DNA from: Dietzia massiliensis
Lineage (GTDB): Bacteria; Actinomycetota; Actinomycetes; Mycobacteriales; Mycobacteriaceae
Direction of reading: 5' to 3'
Assembly (NCBI RefSeq): GCF_018390595.1
Contig: NZ_JAHBAV010000004.1
Span: forward strand, 1 to 64,000
Length of the DNA stretch: 64,000 nt
The notes under the pieces are model-generated. The model saw only the letters and a list, made by a program, of their open reading frames with translations, had not been told where the DNA came from and did not search any database. Positions 17,777-26,061 of this stretch are shown in pieces; the stretch's first letter is position 1; each line of letters begins with the position of its first letter. The position numbers were made by a program, and so were the translations under genes.

Positions 17777-19095
17777 GCCGACGTCCTTTCAGTCGCGGGG
17801 GAGGCGCTACGGCCGGAGCGGAGGAACCACAGCCACGTGAGCACCGCGGTGGCCGCGGAGAGCACGAACAGCAGGAGCAGACCGATGCGGTAGTTGCCGT
17901 GGGCGGTCCAGAAGTAGCCGAGGAGCAGGGGTGGGACGAAGCCGCCCAGACCGCCGACCGCGCCGACGATGCCGGTCACCGACCCGACGGCCGACGGCTC
18001 GACGAGCTCGGCCACCAGTGCGAAGACGGCACCCGAGGCGACGCCGAGGGAGGCGCCCATGAACAGGAACACGACCGTGCCGAGCGGGTAGAGGGTGCCG
18101 CCCTCCGTGTTGATGAGGGGCATGCGCTCGGTCGCGGCGGCGGCCATCAGCCCGGTGACGATGTAGCTGACGATGAGCACCCACGCGCCGGGGAACCTGT
18201 CGGCCAGCGCGCCGCCGAGGGGCCGGCAGGCCACCGCGATCACGACGAACACCGCGGTGCGCAGGGCCGCGTCCTCCATGTCCAGTTCGTAGAAGTTGTG
18301 CAGGTAGGTGGGCAGGTAGACGGAGAACGCCACGAACCCGCCGAAGCCCATCGCGTACAGCCAGGCGAGTTTGAGGGTGACCGGGCGGGCGAGCGTCCTG
18401 GCGGCCTTGACCACCCAGTTGCCCTGGGCCGGGGCCCACGCCGGCGAGTTCTTCAGCAGTGCCCGGGCGACGACCGCGTACACGGCGAGCAGGATCGCCA
18501 CCAGGATGAACGGCGCCCGGTCGCCGAAGGCGTCGCGGAGCCGCAGGGTGGTGAAGGCCGCGATCGCCGTGCCGCCCATGCCGGCGCCGAAGATGCCGAT
18601 GGCCGTGCCACGCCGGTGCGGCGGGAACCACGAGTTGACGGTGGGAACGCCGACGGCGAAGGAGGTGCCGCCGATCCCCAGGAAGAACCCGCCGATGAGG
18701 AGGGCGACGTAGCTGCCGTCGACGAACCCGACGAAGAGGGTGGGGATGATCGTCAACCCCGCGATCAGCGGAAACATCGTACGACCGCCCAGGCGGTCGG
18801 TGAGCGCCCCGACGGGGATGCGGCCGAGCGACCCGACCACCACGGGCAGCGCCACCACGAGCGACTGCTGGAACGAGCTGAGCCCGAGCTGGTCCTTGTA
18901 GGTCGCCCCGAGCGGGCCCATGAGCGCCCACGCCCAGAACGTGAGGAGGAAGCCCGAGAAACACAGGGCCAGAGCGATGTTCGCCTGCTTCGGGTCGGGC
19001 GTGGCCGGGGACTCGGACCGGGCGGCCGCGGGCTGTGGGGCCGCCGGCGGCGGAGACGCGGGCCCTGTCTGTGGGGAGTTCGGGCCTGAGGCCAC
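17773..19095 (-). CDS. narK: Nitrate/nitrite transporter NarK (MFS, NNP family)
   Basis: 440 residues with 12 hydrophobic helices, moving nitrate in and/or nitrite out. The nitrate signature region is clear (GIGGTSFAVGVPTVNSWFP, about residue 130-150), and a second glycine-rich signature recurs late (GSVTGIVGAVGGLGGF). A proline-rich cytoplasmic N-terminus of about 35 residues precedes helix 1. I prefer the GTG at 19095, six bases after AAAGGA. A GTG at 19110 lies before that site and would add five residues. It is the first gene of narK-G-H-J-I, and the 3' end overlaps narG by 4 bases. Uptake against exchange mode cannot be decided from the sequence. Confidence 0.94.
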   Translation of the reverse strand: MASGPNSPQTGPASPPPAAPQPAAARSESPATPDPKQANIALALCFSGFLLTFWAWALMGPLGATYKDQLGLSSFQQSLVVALPVVVGSLGRIPVGALTDRLGGRTMFPLIAGLTIIPTLFVGFVDGSYVALLIGGFFLGIGGTSFAVGVPTVNSWFPPHRRGTAIGIFGAGMGGTAIAAFTTLRLRDAFGDRAPFILVAILLAVYAVVARALLKNSPAWAPAQGNWVVKAARTLARPVTLKLAWLYAMGFGGFVAFSVYLPTYLHNFYELDMEDAALRTAVFVVIAVACRPLGGALADRFPGAWVLIVSYIVTGLMAAAATERMPLINTEGGTLYPLGTVVFLFMGASLGVASGAVFALVAELVEPSAVGSVTGIVGAVGGLGGFVPPLLLGYFWTAHGNYRIGLLLLFVLSAATAVLTWLWFLRSGRSASPATERTSA

Positions 19096-19379
19096 CGGAG
19101 GTCCTTTCACGTTGATTCTCGCTGCGGCGGGTCCGCTCGGTCGTGGGCGGGCCCGAACCTGAGTGTGTGTAATCGTAGATCGCGCTATCCGCGCTTCTCG
19201 CGCCTTGGGGCACTTTGTTATCGGCTAAATACACTCCGCACTGAGTATTTAGGGTTTTTAAGGGAATTGGCGCGGAGAAAACGCCCTAAATGACCGCGGA
19301 TAATGTCTCGGGATAAGGGGCGAAAAGGGAATTGACCACCAATTGGTTGATATCTCCGCTAATTCGCGGCGGTAAATCG
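19096..19379 (-). promoter_or_regulatory. AT-rich control region of the narKGHJI operon
   Basis: A gene-free stretch much richer in A+T than its surroundings. It holds a 28-base dyad CTAAATAC-N12-GTATTTAG at 19225-19252 with perfect 8-base arms, a second perfect palindrome CCAATTGG at 19339-19346, and two copies of AAGGGAATTG (19260-19269 and 19325-19334). These are candidate operator sites for an anaerobic or nitrate-responsive regulator of the nar operon. Read on the plus strand the first dyad is followed by a T run, but no plus-strand gene ends here, so a terminator role is unlikely. The regulator is not identifiable. Confidence 0.55.
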
Positions 19380-19416
19380 GCCGTGGGCCCGGGCGGCGAC
19401 GCACCGGACCCACGGC
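19380..19416 (-). terminator. Rho-independent-like terminator of hmp
   Basis: Arms 19380-19391 and 19405-19416 form a 12-bp stem (GCCGTGGG core) with one mismatch and a 13-base loop. It lies 8 bases beyond the hmp stop and ahead of the nar control region. No U tract follows, as is common in high-GC actinobacteria. Confidence 0.45.
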
Positions 19417-19423
19417 GGCGGGA

Positions 19424-20698
19424 TCAGACCAGCCAGTCGTTGGGCGCGAACAGCTCGGCGTGGAGGCGGTCCTCGGGCACTCCGGCGTCGAGGAACTGCC
19501 GGCGGAGGTACTGGAGGAAGCCGGTGGAGCCGCAGAGGAAGACGTGCGCACCCTCGGGGAGGGGGACCGACGACAGGTCCATGAGGCCGCGGTGGACCGT
19601 GCCCGGGCCGGAGACGGCGTCGGTGTCGGGGGCCTGCTCGTACCACGTGTGGACCTCGGCGTCCGCGAGCATCGCGGCCTCACCGGCCACCTCGTCGGCG
19701 AGCACGTGATCGGCCCGGCTCCGGTCGGCGTGGAGGACGAGCACCCGGCGGGGGTCCTCGGTCGCCGCCAGGTGGGCGATCATGCCGAGCATGGGCGTGA
19801 TGCCGATGCCCGCCGAGCAGAGGACGACCGGGGCGTCCTCCCGGTCCTCCGCGGTCCCGGCGGCGTCCAGGACGAGATCGCCGAACGGGAGGGTGACCTG
19901 GATGGTGGTGCCGACGGTCGCGTTGGCGTGCAGCCACCCGGAGACCTCGCCGGCAGGGGAGGCCTCGCCGTCCGCGTCGACGCGGCGGACGCCGATCCGC
20001 CACGTGCCGTCGCCCGGGGCGGTGGACAGCGAGTACTGGCGCAGCTGGCGGGCGCCGTCGGGCAGGACCACGCCGACCGAGGTGTACTGGCCGGGTCGGA
20101 AGTCGGGCAGCGGCTCGCCGTCCGGGCCGCCGAGGGTGAAGACGGCCACCGAGTCCGTGACGTCCTCGCGAGCCACCACGGTGGCGGTGCGAAACACGTC
20201 ACCCGGCTCGACCTGCGCCTCGTCATAGAGGGCCTTCTCGAAGTCCACCAGGACGGCGGCCATGATCCAGTAGACCTCGTCCCACGCCGCTGCGACCTCC
20301 GGCGTGATCGCCTCGCCCAGGACCTCGACGATCGCGCCGAAGAGGTAGTCGTGGACCACCTGGTACTGGTCGGGCGTGATGCCCAGGCTCGCGTGCTTGT
20401 GGCCGATCCGCGAGAGCATGTCCACCGGGCTCCGGCCGTCCACCAGCAGGGTGGCGAACGTGGCGATGGACGCGGCGAGCGAGCGCTGCTGCGCGCCGAG
20501 CTTCTGGTTGCCGCGGTTGAACGTGTCGCGCAGCAGCTCCGGATTGTCGGCGAACATCGTCCGGTAGAAGACCGGCGTGATCTCGTCGATGTGGGCGCCG
20601 ATCACGGGCAGGGTCTCGCGGACGACGGCGGCGTGCTCGTCGGACAGCTCGCGGGGATGCGCGAGGATCGACTCCAGGGTGGTGATCGAGGTGGTCAC
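19424..20698 (-). CDS. hmp: Flavohaemoglobin / nitric oxide dioxygenase Hmp
   Basis: 424 residues. Converts NO and O2 to nitrate using NAD(P)H, protecting the cell from NO made by NirK and Nar. The globin domain (1-145) has Tyr45 (FYRTMF, B10), Gln65 (E7) and the proximal His102 (HKHASL). The FAD domain (155-260) has RQYSLS. The NAD domain (270-424) has GIGITPMLGM and the C-terminal FLCGSTGFLQYLR. All catalytic features are retained. The GTG start at 20698 follows AAGGAG. It lies 132 bases downstream of nsrR on the same strand, with no separate strong promoter visible, so co-transcription under NsrR is likely. Confidence 0.93.
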   Translation of the reverse strand: MTTSITTLESILAHPRELSDEHAAVVRETLPVIGAHIDEITPVFYRTMFADNPELLRDTFNRGNQKLGAQQRSLAASIATFATLLVDGRSPVDMLSRIGHKHASLGITPDQYQVVHDYLFGAIVEVLGEAITPEVAAAWDEVYWIMAAVLVDFEKALYDEAQVEPGDVFRTATVVAREDVTDSVAVFTLGGPDGEPLPDFRPGQYTSVGVVLPDGARQLRQYSLSTAPGDGTWRIGVRRVDADGEASPAGEVSGWLHANATVGTTIQVTLPFGDLVLDAAGTAEDREDAPVVLCSAGIGITPMLGMIAHLAATEDPRRVLVLHADRSRADHVLADEVAGEAAMLADAEVHTWYEQAPDTDAVSGPGTVHRGLMDLSSVPLPEGAHVFLCGSTGFLQYLRRQFLDAGVPEDRLHAELFAPNDWLV

Positions 20699-20830
20699 GG
20701 GTACTCCTTCTGCGAGAGCGCCGGGACAGCGACGGACGTGTCGGGGCGCGACGGGGCCGTCCGAGCCCCAGGTGGGTCGGACTGCGTGTGGGTGGAGGGC
20801 GAGGGTCGGCGGGTGTCACCGACCGGGCGG

Positions 20831-21289
20831 TCAGGGTCCCGGGCCGGTCCGGGGGCGGGCGCCGAGGCTGAGCGACACCTGGCGGGTGGGCGTGCGGACG
20901 ATCCCGTCGACCGTCAGCGGGTCGAGGGTGGCGAAGAACGCCTCGCGGGCGTCCACCAGCGCGCGTCGGAGCCCGCAGTTGCCCGCGAGCGGGCAGGGCG
21001 TCGGGCCCTCACACTGGACAACCTCGCCTGGGCCCTCCAGTCGGCGCAGCAGCCGCCCGACCGACTCGTGCCGGCCGAGTTCGGTGATGACCAGCCCGCC
21101 GCCGCGGCCGCGCCGCGACTCCGCCAGGCCCAACTCGACCAGGCGGGAGACGATCTTGGCCACGTGGCTCACAGAGGCCTCGACCGATTCGGCGATCACC
21201 GCAGCGGTCATCCGCTCCTCGCGCTCGTCGGCGACGGCGAGACGCATGAGGGCGCGGAGCGCGAGATCGGAAGACCGGGACAACTGCAC
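20831..21289 (-). CDS. nsrR: NO-sensing Rrf2-family repressor NsrR
   Basis: 152 residues from a GTG at 21289 (MQLSRSSDLALRALMRL, the typical Rrf2/NsrR opening). A winged helix-turn-helix occupies residues 1-75. The cluster cysteines Cys93, Cys99 and Cys105 (CEGPTPC…GNC) have the same numbering as in Streptomyces NsrR, so an NO-sensitive iron-sulfur cluster is expected. Lies directly upstream of hmp, its classic target. A longer frame to 21328 has no family support. Just upstream, 21335-21357 carries a dyad-like sequence (ATTTG…TCACCCGTGAC…AAAT) that could be its own operator. Confidence 0.9.
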   Translation of the reverse strand: MQLSRSSDLALRALMRLAVADEREERMTAAVIAESVEASVSHVAKIVSRLVELGLAESRRGRGGGLVITELGRHESVGRLLRRLEGPGEVVQCEGPTPCPLAGNCGLRRALVDAREAFFATLDPLTVDGIVRTPTRQVSLSLGARPRTGPGP

Positions 21290-21360
21290 AACGCCGAGCG
21301 TGCCATATTGCGACTCGCCCCGGCGCATTTGTCACGGGTGATCTCAAATACCTATTGAGC

Positions 21361-21660
21361 TGGGCATTTACCGTGCCGCATCACCTGCGGGAACGTCCCA
21401 CGGAGAGGCCTCCCGCCGTCCGCCATCCGCTCCCGGCCCGCCAGCCGCTCCCGCCCCTGGCGTCTCGCTCCCGCAGTTGGCGTCTCGCTCTCGCCCCTGC
21501 TTCGCGCGCTCCGTGCAGCCGCTCCCGTCCCTGGCGTCTCGCTCCCGTCCCTGTCCGCTCGATCTGCAGCCGCCCCTGAGTATGGCGTCTGGCCCGCCCC
21601 GCGGTGCGCGCGAGACGCCATCGGCAGGGGCGGCTGTGTGGGCTTCCGCAGAGCCCGCGA
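21361..21660. repeat. Repeat cluster: three direct copies plus a 27-bp-arm inverted repeat
   Basis: The gene-free stretch between nsrR and the 45-residue ORF carries three direct copies of TGGCGTCTCGCTC (21458-21470, 21478-21490, 21532-21544). They are followed by an inverted repeat with 27-base arms at 21567-21593 and 21610-21636, matching at 23 of 27 positions. The same arm sequence forms a perfect 27-bp stem at 63408-63477, and the reverse complement of the short repeat recurs there. This is one dispersed family. Confidence 0.75.
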
Positions 21661-21721
21661 CCGGAGGCCGGGACCACAGCACAGCGGTAGGCTGGTGCCC
21701 CGCCGATCATGGAGGTGCACG

Positions 21722-21859
21722 ATGGGATTCCTACGCAACGCACTGCGGAGTGGAGTGGCGCTCAAGGCCGTTCAGGTGGTCAAACGCGAGGCCTCGAAGC
21801 CGGAGAACCAGCGCAAGGCCCGCGAGTTCGTCGGGAAGATGCGCAACCGGCGGCGCTGA
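21722..21859 (+). CDS. Small basic protein of unknown function (45 aa)
   Basis: ATG at 21722 preceded by a perfect GGAGGTG (about 21711-21717). It encodes 45 residues, MGFLRNALRSGVALKAVQVV then a strongly basic tail ending MRNRRR. The N-terminal half can form an amphipathic helix with hydrophobic and basic faces. The tail is rich in Lys, Arg and Glu. No domain is recognised. The strong ribosome binding site and normal codon use argue for a real gene. It stands alone between the nsrR start and the 3' end of the MobA-MoeA gene. Confidence 0.65.
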   Translation: MGFLRNALRSGVALKAVQVVKREASKPENQRKAREFVGKMRNRRR

Positions 21860-21931
21860 CGACAGCGCTGACCCGGCGAGATCGGCCAGCCCGCGCCCGG
21901 CCCCACGTTCCCGCCCGGCCCGCTCTCGGCG

Positions 21932-23791
21932 TCAGATCCAGTCGACGAGCTCCACGCGGCCGCCCGTGTCCGAGCCCGAGCCGAGGCCTGAGTAGGCACT
22001 CGCACCCGCACCCGCGTCCCCGCCTTCGGGCACCACGGCCAGGGCGGGTGCGCCCGCGAGGTCGGCGAGATGGGCGGTGCGGACGCGGTCGGCGAGCCGC
22101 CAGCCCCCGGCACCGTCGGGCCAGGCGGGCAGGATCCGCGCGCGGCCCGGATTCGCCACGTCCGCCAGCCCCGGCAGATCGGCGGTCACGGGCGTGCGCT
22201 GCCGGCCGGTGAGCGCGTCGACCAGGGCACGACCCGTGGTGGCGGCCGCACACACCGCCGCCAGCGGATTGCCGGGCAGCGCCAGCAGAACGCGCCCGTC
22301 GGGCAGTGCCGCGACGAGCTGCGAGCCGCCCGGGCGGACACGGACCCCGTCGATCACGACGCGCGCACCCACCCGCTCGAGCGCCGACCGCAGGTGATCG
22401 GCGACGCCGCGGCCCGTCGCGCCCACCAGTACGAGCACGTCCGAGCCGGCAGTAGACCCGGCAACAGACCCGCCGAGCAGATCGTCGACCGCCTCGGCCG
22501 TGTCCGGGCAGTGCCGCGGCGGGTCGACCGCCCCGAACCCCGCCCGCGCCAGGACCCCGGCGGGCCCGCTCAGCAGGGGCCCCACGGTGTCGCGGATCCG
22601 CCCCGGCGGAAGGGGGGAGGGCGTGTCCGCGGGCAGGACCTCGTCGCCCGTGGTCACCAGCGTCGCCCGCACCGGACCGCGCACGGACACCCGCTCGACC
22701 CCCGCCGACAGGGCCGCCGAGGCCAGCGCCGCGTCGAGCACCGTGCCGTCCGCGGCCAGCGCGTGCCCGGCAGGCCAGTCCTCGCCGACCGGACGCAGGT
22801 CGTCGACCCCGTCGGCGCCGGCCGACGCGGTGACGACGGTGTCGCCGGGGACCGCCGCGTCGCCGGAGCCCGGGCCGCGCACCTCGACCAACTCGTGCCG
22901 CAGCACGCGGTCGGTGCCGCGCGGGGCGAGCGCACCCGTCGCGATCCGCGCCGCCGTCCCCGCGGCCAGCGAGGCGGGAGAGCCGTCCCCGGCGCGGCGG
23001 GCGGCCCCGGTCAGCCGCCACGGCCCGGGCCCGGCCAGCGCGTAGCCGTCCATCGCGGAGACGGGGCCCCTCGGCATCGGGTCCGCCGCGACCAGTGGCG
23101 CCGCGAGAACCGCCCCCACCGCGTCGAGGGGCGCGCGCCCGACCGCCGGTAGCGGTGCCAGCCCCGCCCGCAGGACGGCCCCCACGTGCGCGAGGGCCAC
23201 GGGTCCGCGTCCGGCCAGGTCGGCCCACGTGTCGACGTCCCGCGCGGGGTCGCCGACGGGGACGCGGACCACCACCTCCTCGTCGTCGTCGTACAGGGCC
23301 CGGACGGCGCGCCCGCCCACGCCGCCGGAGGCCTCCAGGGCGGCCAGGCGCGCGGCGAGGGCTCGGCGGTCCCACGCGGCCAGGAGGTACTGGTCGTGCC
23401 CCGCGGCGTCCACGGCGAGGGCGACGCGCGGGGCGGTGACCTCGCCCGCGCCGGTGGTCGATGCGGCGGGGCGGCGCAGCGCGGCGACGAGGGCGCGGAG
23501 GGTGGCCGCGTCGAGGTCGGGGAGGTCACAGGCGACGACGACGACGAGCTCCACCGCCCCCGGCAGTCCCGCCAGCCCCGCGGCGATCGCGGCGACCGGC
23601 CCGGAGTGGGGCGGATCCTCGCGGGTGTCGCCACCGGGGCCCACGGTGACGACGGGGCCCGCCACGGCCCGGGCGGCGCCGACGACACTCTCGATCATCG
23701 GCCGCCCCGCCACCGTGACCCGGGCCTTGTCCACGCCGCCGAGGCGGCTCGCGCGCCCGCCGGCCAGCACGATCGCTCCGACGGCGGTCAC
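21932..23791 (-). CDS. MobA-MoeA fusion: molybdenum cofactor guanylyltransferase + molybdenumtransferase
   Basis: A 619-residue single polypeptide. Residues 1-195 form a MobA-type nucleotidyltransferase: LAGGRASRLGGVDKA (9-23) is the GTP-binding loop, and VVACDLPDL carries the metal-binding aspartate. After a short linker, residues 200-619 form a MoeA domain with SAMDGYA (about 243), TTGDEVL (about 380) and PGNPLAAV (about 505). Together it could insert Mo and attach GMP to form Mo-MGD, the cofactor NarG needs. The usual TGGVSVGD loop of the MoeA domain reads GATGRGVADH, so activity may be altered. The GTG start at 23791 overlaps the TetR stop (GTGA). No stop or frameshift separates the domains. 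A separate MoeA is encoded at 727-1980. Confidence 0.85.
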   Translation of the reverse strand: MTAVGAIVLAGGRASRLGGVDKARVTVAGRPMIESVVGAARAVAGPVVTVGPGGDTREDPPHSGPVAAIAAGLAGLPGAVELVVVVACDLPDLDAATLRALVAALRRPAASTTGAGEVTAPRVALAVDAAGHDQYLLAAWDRRALAARLAALEASGGVGGRAVRALYDDDEEVVVRVPVGDPARDVDTWADLAGRGPVALAHVGAVLRAGLAPLPAVGRAPLDAVGAVLAAPLVAADPMPRGPVSAMDGYALAGPGPWRLTGAARRAGDGSPASLAAGTAARIATGALAPRGTDRVLRHELVEVRGPGSGDAAVPGDTVVTASAGADGVDDLRPVGEDWPAGHALAADGTVLDAALASAALSAGVERVSVRGPVRATLVTTGDEVLPADTPSPLPPGRIRDTVGPLLSGPAGVLARAGFGAVDPPRHCPDTAEAVDDLLGGSVAGSTAGSDVLVLVGATGRGVADHLRSALERVGARVVIDGVRVRPGGSQLVAALPDGRVLLALPGNPLAAVCAAATTGRALVDALTGRQRTPVTADLPGLADVANPGRARILPAWPDGAGGWRLADRVRTAHLADLAGAPALAVVPEGGDAGAGASAYSGLGSGSDTGGRVELVDWI

Positions 23792-24384
23792 GTCCGGTCC
23801 GCCAGTCGGCCGCGGAGGAAGTCGTCGACCAGCCGCTCGACATCGTCCGGGGTGAACGCGCGCAGGCCGATCATCCGCGCCAGCACCACCGGCCCGGCGA
23901 GCTGCGCCACCGCGAGGTCGCGGTCGCCGGGGACGAGGGTGCCGTCGGCCTCCGCGGAGGAGAGCACCGCGTGCAGCGGCGCCGTGTAGGAGTCCACGAC
24001 CCCGCGGCGGAGCTGGCCGACCTCGTCGTCCTCCGAGGCGCCGCGGCCCATCGCCAACCACCCCAGCATCGACTGCTGCAGGGGCGCGTCCTGGATGAGG
24101 CGGGTCATCGACGCGCACAGGTGCAGCAGCTGGTCGCGCAGCGGGGCCTCCGCCGGCGGCGGCTCCGGGGCGGGCAGCAGTCGGCGGAACGCGGCCGCGA
24201 TGAGCGAGTCCGTCGACGGGAAGTTGCGGTACAGCGTGGTCCGCGCGACCCCCGACAGCCGGGTGACCGCCTCCACCGTCACCGCAGCCGCGCCGCCCGA
24301 GACGAGGAGGTCCGCCGCGGCGTCGAGGAGCTTGCCCCGGGATCGGGCACGGCGGGGGTCGGTCGGCGTGGGCATGACCCCCAT
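23788..24384 (-). CDS. TetR-family transcriptional repressor
   Basis: 198 residues. The N-terminal helix-turn-helix covers about residues 15-60 (GKLLDAAADLLVSGG then VEAVTRLSGVARTTLYRNF), with a C-terminal ligand-binding domain of no recognisable specificity. Divergent from a DHA2 drug exporter with 94 bases between starts, and a near-perfect 21-bp palindrome lies between them (24432-24452). It is therefore probably the local repressor of the exporter. Its stop overlaps the MobA-MoeA start by 4 bases, which puts the fusion gene under the same promoter. The ATG at 24384 has a G-rich site five bases upstream; an ATG at 24372 is an alternative. Confidence 0.87.
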   Translation of the reverse strand: MGVMPTPTDPRRARSRGKLLDAAADLLVSGGAAAVTVEAVTRLSGVARTTLYRNFPSTDSLIAAAFRRLLPAPEPPPAEAPLRDQLLHLCASMTRLIQDAPLQQSMLGWLAMGRGASEDDEVGQLRRGVVDSYTAPLHAVLSSAEADGTLVPGDRDLAVAQLAGPVVLARMIGLRAFTPDDVERLVDDFLRGRLADRT

Positions 24385-24431
24385 TGTGGCCCCCCGTGCC
24401 GGGAGGGTCGTACGTTACGGTGGCGGGGACG

Positions 24432-24452
24432 AACGATACCGCCGGTATTGTT
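24432..24452. promoter_or_regulatory. Palindromic operator between tetR and the MFS exporter
   Basis: AACGATACCG-C-CGGTATTGTT is a 21-bp palindrome with one mismatched pair, centred between the divergent tetR (start 24384) and MFS exporter (start 24479). The position and symmetry are those of a TetR-dimer operator controlling both genes. Confidence 0.75.
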
Positions 24453-24478
24453 TCCCGTACCGCTCCCCGGGAGGCTCG

Positions 24479-26032
24479 GTGCTGGAACTGTCCACCGGAC
24501 GACGCCGCTGGCTGTTGTTCGTCAACGTCGTCGCGGTCTCGCTGGTCGTGGCCACCATGTCCGCGCTGTACACGTCGCTGCCCGACATCGCCGCGGCCAT
24601 CGGCGCCACCCAGGCCGAGCTCACGTGGATCGTCGACGCCTACACGCTCGCGCTGGCCGCGCTCGTGCTCACCGCCGGTGCGCTGGGCGACCGCTTCGGC
24701 CGCCGCGCCACCCTCATCGTGGGGCTGATCCTGTTCACCCTGTCCTCCGCGCTGCCGCAGTGGCTCGACTCGCCGCTCTGGCTCATCATCCTGCGCGCGG
24801 TCGCCGGCGTGGGCGCCGCGTTCGTCATGCCGTCGACGCTCTCGCTGCTCACCGCGAGCTTCCCGCCCGAACGCCGCGGGACCGCCGTCGGCACCTGGGC
24901 GGGCTTCGCCGGCATCGGTGGGATCGTCGGACTGATCGGCTCCGGGCTCATGCTGCAGGTGTGGTCCTGGAAGTCGATCTTCCTCGTCTACTCGGTGATC
25001 GGCCTGGTCGTGTTGGTCGCGGCGTTCACGATCGGCGAATCCGTCGCGTCCCGGCGTGGTCGGCCGGACGTCGCCGGCGCCGTGTTCTCCGCACTGGCCG
25101 TCGGAGGGGTGGTGTTCGGGCTCATCGAGGGGGCGCACACCAGCTTCTCGGCGGCCCCCGTCGTCGTCGCTCTCATCACCTCCGCCGTGAGCCTGGCCGC
25201 CTTCGTGCTGGTCGAACTCCGCGCAGACGACCCGATCCTCGACGTGCGCTACTTCCGGCGCCGCGGTTTCTCGGCCGGCTCGGTGTCGGTGGGGATGCAG
25301 TTCCTCACGATCTTCGGGTTCTTCCTGCTCATCGTGCAGTACCTGCAGCTGGTCAAGGGCTACGACGCGATCGGGGCGTCACTGTCGCTGGCGCCGATGG
25401 TCGTGCCCGTCATGGTGTTCTCCCTGCTCTCGCCCCGGCTCACCGCGGTGGTCGGACTGCGGGCGGTGTCCGTGGTGGGCGTGGGCGCGATCGCCGCCGG
25501 GATGGTCTTCCTCTCCCGGCTGGGCGTCGACTCGAGCTACTGGGACACCCTGTGGCCGATGGTCATCGCCAGTGTCGGCCTGGGCCTGTCCACCGCGCCC
25601 GCGACGTCCGCGATCGTCTCGGACATCCCCGTCGACGAGCAGGGCGTGGCCGCCGCGGTCAACGACGCGATGCGCGAGGTCGGCGCCGCGATCGGCATCG
25701 CGATCTCCGGCAGCATCCTCGCCGGCCGGTACGCCGCCGACATCGGCGCCGTCCTGCCGGGCGTCCCCGGGCCCGCCCGTGAGGCGGTGGCCGGATCGTT
25801 CGCCGGCGCGGTGGAGTTCGGCGAGGTCGCCGGTCCCGCGGCGCAGCCGATCGTCGACGCCGCGGCCGAGATCTTCGCCTCCGGCATCGCCGACGCCCTG
25901 CTCGCGCTGGGGCTCGTCGCCGCGGGCGCCCCTCTGGTCCTGCTGGTCGTCGCACCCGGCCGCGGGTACGTGCCGTACGGCGAGCGTGCCGAGGCCGCCG
26001 CCGAGCCGCGACGCCCGGTGGGTCAGGTGTAG
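24479..26032 (+). CDS. DHA2-family MFS drug:proton antiporter
   Basis: 517 residues with about 14 hydrophobic helices. Motif A GALGDRFGRRATLI follows helix 2, and the motif C region WAGFAGIGGIVGLIGSGL lies in helix 5, as in EmrB/QacA/LfrA exporters. The long loop before the last helix (about residues 420-470) is typical of DHA2. Probably exports cationic or hydrophobic drugs; substrate is unknown. The GTG at 24479 has GGGAGG five bases upstream; an open frame extending to 24095 runs through tetR and is a shadow. Regulated by the divergent TetR through the palindrome at 24432-24452. Confidence 0.88.
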   Translation: MLELSTGRRRWLLFVNVVAVSLVVATMSALYTSLPDIAAAIGATQAELTWIVDAYTLALAALVLTAGALGDRFGRRATLIVGLILFTLSSALPQWLDSPLWLIILRAVAGVGAAFVMPSTLSLLTASFPPERRGTAVGTWAGFAGIGGIVGLIGSGLMLQVWSWKSIFLVYSVIGLVVLVAAFTIGESVASRRGRPDVAGAVFSALAVGGVVFGLIEGAHTSFSAAPVVVALITSAVSLAAFVLVELRADDPILDVRYFRRRGFSAGSVSVGMQFLTIFGFFLLIVQYLQLVKGYDAIGASLSLAPMVVPVMVFSLLSPRLTAVVGLRAVSVVGVGAIAAGMVFLSRLGVDSSYWDTLWPMVIASVGLGLSTAPATSAIVSDIPVDEQGVAAAVNDAMREVGAAIGIAISGSILAGRYAADIGAVLPGVPGPAREAVAGSFAGAVEFGEVAGPAAQPIVDAAAEIFASGIADALLALGLVAAGAPLVLLVVAPGRGYVPYGERAEAAAEPRRPVGQV

Positions 26033-26061
26033 TTGGCACCGGAGGCCTGCGGGCGGCGCGC

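Noticed and set aside
19225-19257. The nar-region dyad followed by a T run considered as a terminator
   Set aside because: On the strand where the T run follows, no gene ends nearby; both neighbouring genes read on the other strand.
21440-21640. Regular repeats near 21458-21544 considered as a CRISPR array
   Set aside because: Spacing is irregular (20 and 54 bases), repeats are only 13 bases, there are no uniform spacers and no cas genes nearby.
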